Positions 15,646 to 22,771 of a DNA stretch of 37,735 nucleotides are shown here, piece by piece. The notes under the pieces were generated by a model. The model was not told the DNA's origin. It saw only the letters and a program-made list of their open reading frames with translations, and made no database searches. The stretch lies in the NCBI GenBank assembly GCA_029263315.1, contig JAJCXR010000055.1, forward strand, positions 188,195-225,929, read 5' to 3'. The position numbers were made by a program, and so were the translations under genes. The stretch is from Acidobacteriota bacterium (GTDB lineage Bacteria; Acidobacteriota; Thermoanaerobaculia; Multivoradales; J023). The number at the start of each line of letters is the position of its first letter. The stretch's first letter is position 1.

Positions 15646-17463
15646 ATGATGCCAATCACCTCGCCAGCCAACTCACACTCGCTGTTCAGATCCCTGGCCG
15701 GTCTGGGCACCCGTGGGTTTTTGCCCCTCCTCGTCTACGCTTCCATCGCCGTTCTGGCGGCGGTGTTGGAGGATCCCGTCGCCAGCCGTGAGAGCCTCTT
15801 TCTGGCCCTGTGGGCGGCTCTTGGGGTGGCGGTGGTGACGGCCTTGGGCTGGCCGACGACGGGACGTGGACGGCAGTTGCACTGGCCGGTGGCGACGTCT
15901 CTGCTGGTGGTGGCCGCCGCCTGGATGGGGCATCACCAGCCCTATCGCGGGGCGACGGTCTCGGTGGTCTTGCTGCTCGGGCTCTGCCTGGCCATGCTGA
16001 GCGCCTGGCAGGAGCGTCAACGCCCGCTGATCAAGTCTCGGGTTGCACAGCGGTCGCCGGTCGCTGGTACCCAATTTCAGCTGCTCAATGCCGAGATCAC
16101 CGTGCCGGCGGCCTTGGGTTTTCAATTGGCTTTGCGACCGGGGCTCTTACTGCAACCCTATTTCGAGCTACATTCGACGGTCAGCCTGGTGCTCCTACCC
16201 GTTGTCGCCGGTCTAGCCCTGGCATTCCTGGCGGAGCGCTTCGACCCTCGGCGGGTTGCTCTGGCGGGGGCGACGGCACTGATTTTGGGACCCGGTTGGA
16301 ACGTCACCACGACCCTCGCCTTGCTCGCCTTGGCGGCGGGTAGCGTCTACGCCGACGACCGACGGCCCACCTGGCAACGGTGGATGGCCATCGCCGGATG
16401 GCTCACCTTGCCTTGGCTCCTGGGCAGCGTTGGATTGCTTTTCGTCGTCGGAGGGTTGGCGTTGGTGGTGACGCCCACCGCTGCCCTCTTGCTGTTGTTG
16501 GCGACCTTGGCCATCGGCTTGGGCATGCCGGCAGCGCGGCTCAAGGAGCAGGCGATTCTGTTGTTCGTCGCCGCCGCGGGCATGGTGCCGTCGGCCCTGT
16601 GGGTGACCAAGGAGGGGCGTTGGCGCATGCGTCACGGTGCTCTGATCGCTTTGGCGGCGGCCTTGATCGGCGAGGGACCGGAAGCCCTGGCCTGTGGTCT
16701 CGCTTTGCTCGCCCTCAGCGCCCCCGTCAAAGGGTGTGTCTTCGAGATGCAGCGGGCCTGGACGGCGACGGTGCTGTTGGGTACCTGTCTCTTCGCAGCC
16801 TATCCGTGGATGTGGCAGGAACCTCGGGGTGCCTTGCTGCGGCAACTGGGCATCGTGCCCAGGGGTAGCGATTTGATCCTACCCTTCCTGCTGGTGGTGG
16901 GGCTCGGTTCCCTGTTGCAGCTGTTGCGCCAGCTGCTCGGTCGGCGGTCGCCCCGCACCCTGTGGTGGGTGCTGTCGCTTTTGGGGATCGCTTTGTTGTC
17001 GGGACAGCAAGGGGTGACGGTGTTGCGCAACAGCTACCAGGCGGTGGTGCTCGACGACGCGGCGGATTTGTATCGTCAGAGCTTCGAGGCGCCAGCGGTG
17101 CGCGCCGTATACCTCGACAGCAACATGGTGCATGGACTTCAGCTGGAACCCGGTACCGTCGTCGCCGATGTGGTCCTGCGGGACAAAAACAATCGCCAGC
17201 TGCGTAGCTGGCCGTTACGGGTGGGCGTCCACACCGCAGAATGGGCGGTGGCCCGGCCCGACATCGCGGCGCGACCCGGATTACAGGTGCCGCACCATTG
17301 GGTGTCACAGATCGCCGCCGACGGCACCTTCTTCAGTCGCCGTTTCCGGGGTCGCTTCGAGGTTGCCGAGCCGTTGTCGGCAGCCCATCTACACATCCGC
17401 CGCCGTCCGGAGCTGCCCGCTGAGGTGCAGCTGGTGATCTACCGGTTGGAGCTGAGACATTGA
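15646..17463 (+). CDS. Polytopic membrane protein with C-terminal extracytoplasmic domain
   Basis: A 605-residue protein. Roughly residues 20-465 hold many hydrophobic segments (for example LLLLLATLAIGLGMPAARL and ILPFLLVVGLGSLLQLL). The last 135 or so residues are soluble and strand-rich, with VVADVVLRDKNNRQL, then GVHTAEWAVARPD. I do not recognise a family; it has the look of an O-antigen ligase/polymerase-like or GT-C accessory protein, but no defining motif is visible. The start is the first of two tandem ATG codons and has no strong ribosome binding site. Its stop overlaps the TTG start of the next gene by 4 bp, making it the first gene of a five-gene glycan operon. Confidence 0.8.
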   Translation: MMPITSPANSHSLFRSLAGLGTRGFLPLLVYASIAVLAAVLEDPVASRESLFLALWAALGVAVVTALGWPTTGRGRQLHWPVATSLLVVAAAWMGHHQPYRGATVSVVLLLGLCLAMLSAWQERQRPLIKSRVAQRSPVAGTQFQLLNAEITVPAALGFQLALRPGLLLQPYFELHSTVSLVLLPVVAGLALAFLAERFDPRRVALAGATALILGPGWNVTTTLALLALAAGSVYADDRRPTWQRWMAIAGWLTLPWLLGSVGLLFVVGGLALVVTPTAALLLLLATLAIGLGMPAARLKEQAILLFVAAAGMVPSALWVTKEGRWRMRHGALIALAAALIGEGPEALACGLALLALSAPVKGCVFEMQRAWTATVLLGTCLFAAYPWMWQEPRGALLRQLGIVPRGSDLILPFLLVVGLGSLLQLLRQLLGRRSPRTLWWVLSLLGIALLSGQQGVTVLRNSYQAVVLDDAADLYRQSFEAPAVRAVYLDSNMVHGLQLEPGTVVADVVLRDKNNRQLRSWPLRVGVHTAEWAVARPDIAARPGLQVPHHWVSQIAADGTFFSRRFRGRFEVAEPLSAAHLHIRRRPELPAEVQLVIYRLELRH

Positions 17464-19691
17464 AGCCGCGTCGACTATCCAAGGTGCGCCTTGTGGTGGA
17501 GGCTCTGTTGGCCTGGGTCGCCGGTTTGGCGATGCGGCGTTATCTCGCCCCCTTTCCCGACGACGCCCTTCGCTCGACCTTGTTGTCGGTGCCTTGGGTG
17601 ATCTTGGGTTTGCGTTGGGCGGAGCGTTGGGCTTGGGTCCAGGGTGGACGCCGCCTGTCGGCGGTGGGGGCAGGCCAAGGAATGGCCGGTACTGCCGAGA
17701 TGACTGCCGTGGTGCTGCTCTGGGTGCTCTCGGCCCGGCACCAAGAGCTCGGCTTGGTGGGGGTCACACCGTTTCTTGCTGTCGCCTGGTTCCTGCTCTT
17801 GGCCCAGCGGGTGGCCCGCCAAGTATTGGCCTTGCGCCCCTGCCTCGGGCCACGTCTGCCGCGGCGCCCAAGCCTGATTTTTGCGTTCTTGCCTTGGGTG
17901 ATCTACCTGGCTCTGCAACCGTGGATGGGGGCTCAGCGGGCCGTCGACGGCGACGAGCCCTACTATCTGCTCTTGGCCCACAGCATCGCCTTCGATGGCG
18001 ATGTCGATCTGAGCGATAACTACCTCGCCGACTGGCAAAACTTCACGGACCGTCCATTGCAGCCTCAGCTCGGGGATCCGGTGGGCCCGCAAGGGCAGTT
18101 GCGCTCTCGACACAGCGCCCTACTACCGATGGTCTTGGCACCGATCTACCGTCTAGGGGGGCTACAGGCGGTACGCGGCACCTTTGCCCTGCTCAGTGCT
18201 CTCTTGACCTGGATGGTGCTGCGATTGGCCTTTCATTATCGTCCCCAAGCGCCGACGGCGGCCCTCTGGGTATGGGCCGGGGTGGCGTTTGGGCCTCCGT
18301 TGCTGCTCTACAGCTATCAGATCTGGGCGGAGGTGCCCGCGGCGTTGCTGTTGGCCGTGGCCTTGGAAAGGGTGTTGCGGCATCGCGCTGCTGGCCAGGA
18401 GGTGGGCCAACAGGGGGATTGGAATCCCCGGCAAGTCGTGTCGTTGCTGGTGCCTTTGGCCCTCCTCCCATGGCTCAAGCTACGCTTCGGTCTCATCGCC
18501 CTGGGGGTTCTTTGGTTGGCCTTTGGCGGCGGGGCCCGCAACCGACGCAATGGAGTGCGCTTGGCGATCTGCTTGGGGTTGGTTTTCGGCGCCCTGTTGA
18601 TCTACAACAACTGGCGTTTCGGGCACCCCCTGCGCATGCATCAGTGGTGGGAGCTGGGGCCTGGCACGTCGAGCCTGCAGTCATGGCTCGAAGGAGCTCT
18701 CGGCCTCTTCTATGACAGCGCCTTCGGCCTGTTTGGGGTGGCGCCCTGGTGGCTTCTGCTGCTGCCCGCCGTGGTGCGGTGCTGGCAGACACAGCGCCGA
18801 TTGTTGGTGGATTTTACCGTCCTGGCGGGGCCCTATCTGGTGCTGTTGTGGCCCCGTAGTGAGTGGTACGGCGGCTGGTCACCGCCGTTTCGTTACGGTC
18901 TGGTCTTCCTTCCCTTGCTGGCCATGATGCTGCTGGCTCTGCATCGCGATCGGCATCGCCCCGGCCTGCGTTTGTCGGTGGCCGTCCTGGGGATTCTGAC
19001 TTTCTTCTTGCTCAGCGTTTGGGTCATTGTGCCGGGTTGGACGTATAACTTCGCCGACGGCGGAACCCATCTGCTACACCGTCTGAGCAGTTTCCTCGGG
19101 GCCGACGTGGGCCGTTTCTTTCCCAGCTTGGTGCGCCCGCGGCTGGCCTCGTGGTTATGGCCCTTGGGCTCACTGCTGCTGATCCCGCTTTGTCTTTGGG
19201 GCCGGCGTCGATCAAAGATGCCGGTGCTCGTCACCTCGGGGGCTGTGTTGATGATGTCGTTGCTGCTCCTGGTGGGGATGGCAAAGGGCTGGCCGACGAC
19301 GGTGGTGGAAGTGGAGGACGGCTACGTGACGAAATCCTCGGGGGTGCCGTTTCCCCCCCGCTGGTCGGTGCGCCGGGCCGATTACCACGGTGGCTGGCAA
19401 TTGGTGCCTGGGGGCCAAGCGACGGCGCCGGTCAACGTCGGCGGGCCCGAGGTGACGATGGTGGTGCATGCCATCGCCGTGGGTGAGCAGCTGACCCACG
19501 GCCTGCAAGTGGCCATCGGGGATCTGTCGGTGGCGACCTTGCGGGTCGAGGCGGGCAGTTGGCAGAGGATCGAGCTGCCCGCCGTCGCATGGCCGGAGGG
19601 CGCCCCGTTGGTGCTCAGCGTTCCAGCGGTGGAGCAGGGTGGCGGTGGAGTTGTGGTGGATCGTGTGGAGCTCCGGTGGCAAGGGCAATGA
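17460..19691 (+). CDS. GT-C-fold membrane glycosyltransferase
   Basis: A 743-residue polytopic protein. The first large outside loop contains VDGDEPYYLLLAHSI, followed by DGDVDLSDNY. The acidic pair after an early helix is the hallmark of GT-C enzymes such as the PMT/ArnT-like families, which take sugars from polyprenyl-phosphate carriers on the outer face of the inner membrane. About 12 more hydrophobic segments follow. The last 110 residues or so form a soluble strand-rich domain (from FPPRWSVRRADYHGGW to VVVDRVELRW) that could bind carbohydrate. The start is TTG, overlapping the previous stop by 4 bp. Donor and acceptor are unknown. Three GT2 genes follow on the same transcript. Confidence 0.78.
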   Translation: MKPRRLSKVRLVVEALLAWVAGLAMRRYLAPFPDDALRSTLLSVPWVILGLRWAERWAWVQGGRRLSAVGAGQGMAGTAEMTAVVLLWVLSARHQELGLVGVTPFLAVAWFLLLAQRVARQVLALRPCLGPRLPRRPSLIFAFLPWVIYLALQPWMGAQRAVDGDEPYYLLLAHSIAFDGDVDLSDNYLADWQNFTDRPLQPQLGDPVGPQGQLRSRHSALLPMVLAPIYRLGGLQAVRGTFALLSALLTWMVLRLAFHYRPQAPTAALWVWAGVAFGPPLLLYSYQIWAEVPAALLLAVALERVLRHRAAGQEVGQQGDWNPRQVVSLLVPLALLPWLKLRFGLIALGVLWLAFGGGARNRRNGVRLAICLGLVFGALLIYNNWRFGHPLRMHQWWELGPGTSSLQSWLEGALGLFYDSAFGLFGVAPWWLLLLPAVVRCWQTQRRLLVDFTVLAGPYLVLLWPRSEWYGGWSPPFRYGLVFLPLLAMMLLALHRDRHRPGLRLSVAVLGILTFFLLSVWVIVPGWTYNFADGGTHLLHRLSSFLGADVGRFFPSLVRPRLASWLWPLGSLLLIPLCLWGRRRSKMPVLVTSGAVLMMSLLLLVGMAKGWPTTVVEVEDGYVTKSSGVPFPPRWSVRRADYHGGWQLVPGGQATAPVNVGGPEVTMVVHAIAVGEQLTHGLQVAIGDLSVATLRVEAGSWQRIELPAVAWPEGAPLVLSVPAVEQGGGGVVVDRVELRWQGQ

Positions 19692-19701
19692 GAAGAAATT
19701 A

Positions 19702-20640
19702 ATGAGCAAAGATTTGAGCATCATCGTGCCCACCCTGGGGCAGTCGCCCTGGTTGATGGAATGCCTCATCGCCCTGCGCCAGGACGCCAGCCCGCAGACG
19801 CAGATCATCTTGGTGTGCCAAGGGGCGGCGCCACCGCCGGAGGTCGATCGGTGGGTCGATATCGTTCTGGCGCCGGAGTCTCCCCTGGGTTTTGCCGCCG
19901 CCAACAACCTCGCCATGCAGCATTGCCGAGGACGTTGGGTAGCCTTGGTCAACGACGACGTTCTCATCGATGACGGTTGGTGCCAGGCACTTCTGGAGAC
20001 CCTCGAGAGTCGTCCCAAAGCGGCGGCGGTGCAGGGGGTGCAGCGTCGGATGGCCGAGGTGGAAAGGCTCGACGGCTGGGGCATCGGCTGGAATCGCCAT
20101 TGGCAAGCGGTGCAACTGGGGCATGGTGAGCCCGTCTCCCGGGCGCCGACGGCGGTGCAGCGGATCTTCGGAGTTTCGGCGACTGCGGCCATTTACCGAC
20201 AGTCGGCGCTGCGGGCGGTGGCGACCTCCGACAACGAGATCTTTGATCCCCGCCTGTTCGCTTACTACGAGGACGTGCTGTTGGCGGGGCGCTTGCGGGC
20301 CGCCGGTTTCGAGGCGTGGGTGGTGCCGACGGCCGGCGCCCGCCACGCCGGGTCCACCAGCGGCCGACACTTGCCACGGGCCGGTTTGCCTTGGATCTAT
20401 GGCAACCGTCATCTGGTGCTGATGGACCTCTTGGGTCGTCGCTACCTCAGCCAATGGCCGCGCATCGTGCTCCGCGACCTGGCCGATGCCTGGCGCTACG
20501 GAAAATCGGGTGCGTGGTCTTCCGTCGGGGCGATCTTTGGCGGTCTGGGACGTGTTTTGAGCCAGGGTCGTCACTTCGTACGTCTAGGAGCGCCCCGCTT
20601 GACGGGGCGGGAGATGACGGAGCCCGGCTCAGATGCCTGA
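19702..20640 (+). CDS. Family 2 glycosyltransferase
   Basis: A 312-residue GT-A enzyme that begins LSIIVPTLGQSPWLMECL. Metal and nucleotide-sugar binding is indicated by VNDDVLIDDGW (N84, D85, D86), preceded by PLGFAAANNLAMQ, a pattern shared with rhamnosyltransferase-like GT2 proteins. The acceptor-side motif is FAYYEDVLLAGRLRAAGFEAW. I chose the ATG at 19702, which has an AGAAG site upstream; a longer frame would overlap the previous gene by 50 bp. It lies 10 bp after the GT-C gene and overlaps the next GT2 gene by 8 bp. It probably adds one sugar of the glycan repeat on the cytoplasmic side. Confidence 0.9.
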   Translation: MSKDLSIIVPTLGQSPWLMECLIALRQDASPQTQIILVCQGAAPPPEVDRWVDIVLAPESPLGFAAANNLAMQHCRGRWVALVNDDVLIDDGWCQALLETLESRPKAAAVQGVQRRMAEVERLDGWGIGWNRHWQAVQLGHGEPVSRAPTAVQRIFGVSATAAIYRQSALRAVATSDNEIFDPRLFAYYEDVLLAGRLRAAGFEAWVVPTAGARHAGSTSGRHLPRAGLPWIYGNRHLVLMDLLGRRYLSQWPRIVLRDLADAWRYGKSGAWSSVGAIFGGLGRVLSQGRHFVRLGAPRLTGREMTEPGSDA

Positions 20641-21628
20641 AGCTTCGGCCACCGCCCCCCCTAAGGCAGCTGCTCCGCCCATGCCTCGGCCGCGCCTCTC
20701 GGCGGTGGTCGTCCACTGGCGAGACGAAGTGCATTTGCAGCAACTGCTGGCGGCGTGGCGGCCTGATCCGCGGTGCGAGTTGCTGGTGGTCGACAACAGT
20801 CGGACCCTAGGCGAGCTGGAGCCGTTTGTCAGATATCTCGATCCGGGGGCCAATCTGGGGTTTGGCGGCGGCGTCAACCACGGTGTCGCCGCTGCCCGTG
20901 GCGATTGGGTCCTGGTGCTCAACCCCGACGCCCGGCCCCAGGAGGGGGCCTTGGAGGCGCTCCTCTTGGCGGTGCAGGATGACGATCTACCGGAGGAGGT
21001 CGGTGGCCTCGTTCCGGCGTTGCATGGGGAGAGGGGCGACGGTCAGCAGAGTTGGCAGCTACAGCCGCTGCCGTCGGCCGCAAATCTGGTGGCCCAAACC
21101 CTCTTCTTGGCCGCCGCCCGGGGGCCGAAGACACCGCCTCCGGCAGGTACAGCCATCGAGCAACCGGCCGCTGCGGCGCTCCTTTTGCGGCGCTCCCTGA
21201 TGCAGTCCCTGGGGGGATTTGACGACGGTTTCTACCCCGCGTGGTTCGAGGATGTGGATCTGGCCCGCCGCATCCAGCGGGCCGGGGTGGTCTTGCGTTA
21301 TGAGCCCGCGGCCCGTTTTGTCCACGCCATGGGCGGCTCGGTGCCCCAACTCGGTTACGGCCCCTTTCTTTGGGTGTACTACCGCAATCTGTGCCGCTAC
21401 TTGGGCAAACACCACGGACGTGGCTGGCAACGGCTGGCGAGGTGCACCCTGGTGCTCGGCATGGGCCTGCGTATGGTGCTGCTGCCCTTGCGGCGGCCCC
21501 GCCGAGCCACCAGCCGTGGTCAGGCGGCCAAGGCGCTGCTCGACGTCATGGCCGGAGCGCTGAGCAGTTGGCGACGGCCCACAGTGCATGTGGAGTCATT
21601 TCGTCGCCCGCGGGCCCCGGTGCCATGA
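20633..21628 (+). CDS. Family 2 glycosyltransferase, rhamnosyltransferase-like
   Basis: A 331-residue GT-A enzyme. After a Pro/Ala-rich start of about 20 residues it reads LSAVVVHWRDEVHLQQLL. GANLGFGGGVNHGV and LVLNPDARP (D99 as metal ligand) are the usual GT2 motifs, and FYPAWFEDVDLARRIQRAG is the acceptor-side ED motif. A basic C-terminus (PLRRPRRATSRG) may sit at the membrane. The gene overlaps the preceding GT2 gene by 8 bp and the next by 4 bp. The donor sugar is not determinable, though the LNPDA form is frequent in rhamnosyltransferases. Confidence 0.9.
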   Translation: MPEASATAPPKAAAPPMPRPRLSAVVVHWRDEVHLQQLLAAWRPDPRCELLVVDNSRTLGELEPFVRYLDPGANLGFGGGVNHGVAAARGDWVLVLNPDARPQEGALEALLLAVQDDDLPEEVGGLVPALHGERGDGQQSWQLQPLPSAANLVAQTLFLAAARGPKTPPPAGTAIEQPAAAALLLRRSLMQSLGGFDDGFYPAWFEDVDLARRIQRAGVVLRYEPAARFVHAMGGSVPQLGYGPFLWVYYRNLCRYLGKHHGRGWQRLARCTLVLGMGLRMVLLPLRRPRRATSRGQAAKALLDVMAGALSSWRRPTVHVESFRRPRAPVP

Positions 21629-22677
21629 CGCCGCCCGCCCGGCAGCCTTCCACCTCCCAAGGGGCGCCGACGGTGGCGATTTGCATCGTCACCTACAACG
21701 ACGCCGATGACTTGAGCGCTTGCCTAGAGGCCATCGTGGCGCAGCCCCATCGGCCCTTGCAGCTGATCATCGTCGATTGCGACAGCGCTGATGAGAGCGT
21801 CGCCATCGCCGAGGCTTTCGACTGCGACGACCTGAGGAGCGGTCGGATCGTCAAGCAGGTCCATGCCCTGGGCACCAATCGTGGGTTTGCCGGCGGCATG
21901 AATTTCGCCTTCGCCCAAACCGAGGCGCCCTATGTGCTTACCCTGAATGCCGACGTGAGCTTGGGGGCCGACTACATCGTACGGTTGCTGGCTCGGGCTG
22001 GAGTCTCCGGCGGCAGCGGAGGCGAGGTGGGGGCCGTCACCGGTCGGCTGGTGCGCCCTTCGGAGCCCGGTCAAGCGAGGCGTCTCGACGCCTGCGGCAT
22101 GTATCTGACCCGTCAATGGCGGCACCTGGATCGGGGCTCCGCCGAGATCGATGAGGGGCAGTACGCCGTCGCCGAGCAAGTCTTCGCCGGCACCGGCGCT
22201 GCGACGCTTTATCTTCGGCGGGCGCTCGACGATGTGGCCGTCGACGGGGAGATTTTCGCCGAGCCTTTCCACTCCTACCGAGAGGATGCCGAGCTCGGCT
22301 TCCGCCTGCAAGGTCGTGGCTGGCGCACCCTCTACGAGCCCGCCGCAGGGGCCGTCCATCGGCGATCCGTCGGCTCCGGACAGCGGCGCGGTGTCGCCGC
22401 CGCCATCAATCGGAGCTCCCTCAAAAACCGCTATCTGCTGCGCATCTACCACCAGTCCGTCGGTAATTTCTGGCGCACCCTACCCTGGACCTTGAGCCGA
22501 GATCTGCTGGCCTTGGGCTGGGTGTTGCTGGCCGAACGCTCCTCTCTCGGGGCCTATGCTTGGCTATGGCGCCATCGGCGAGACTGCTGGCGTCGGCGTC
22601 GGTACATCCAGCAACGCCGCACCCATCCGCAATTCATCGAGCAATGGTTTCGTCGGCCTGCGATGCCGTTGGAGTGA
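21625..22677 (+). CDS. Family 2 glycosyltransferase
   Basis: A 350-residue GT-A enzyme that begins its domain with VAICIVTYNDADDLSACLEAI. GTNRGFAGGMNFAF and LTLNADVSLG (N108, D110) form the nucleotide-sugar and metal site, and HSYREDAELGFRLQGRGW supplies the ED acceptor motif. The C-terminus is strongly basic and aromatic (WLWRHRRDCWRRRRYIQ), suited to membrane-surface attachment. The ATG at 21625 overlaps the previous stop as ATGA. It is the last gene of the operon; a bidirectional hairpin follows at 22711-22759. Confidence 0.9.
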   Translation: MTPPARQPSTSQGAPTVAICIVTYNDADDLSACLEAIVAQPHRPLQLIIVDCDSADESVAIAEAFDCDDLRSGRIVKQVHALGTNRGFAGGMNFAFAQTEAPYVLTLNADVSLGADYIVRLLARAGVSGGSGGEVGAVTGRLVRPSEPGQARRLDACGMYLTRQWRHLDRGSAEIDEGQYAVAEQVFAGTGAATLYLRRALDDVAVDGEIFAEPFHSYREDAELGFRLQGRGWRTLYEPAAGAVHRRSVGSGQRRGVAAAINRSSLKNRYLLRIYHQSVGNFWRTLPWTLSRDLLALGWVLLAERSSLGAYAWLWRHRRDCWRRRRYIQQRRTHPQFIEQWFRRPAMPLE

Positions 22678-22710
22678 GACATTCCGTTGGGTTGAGCCGG
22701 GGTGCCAAGG

Positions 22711-22759
22711 CCGTGCCCGGGCCGTCCACGGCAAGGTGCTGCGGACGGCCAAGGCACGG
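22711..22759. terminator. Two-part hairpin between convergent genes
   Basis: An outer 7-bp stem (CCGTGCC with GGCACGG) and an inner 8-bp stem (GGCCGTCC with GGACGGCC) are joined by a 2x2 internal loop around a 15-nt loop. It begins 34 bp after the last glycosyltransferase stop and ends 12 bp before the stop of the opposing GH99-like gene, so it can stop both transcripts. No T-run is present. Confidence 0.6.
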
Positions 22760-22771
22760 TGGGTCAGCGCT

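Noticed and set aside
15516..15791. Small plus-strand open frame ahead of the glycan operon
   Set aside because: It overlaps the first operon gene by about 145 bp in another frame and shows no conserved pattern.
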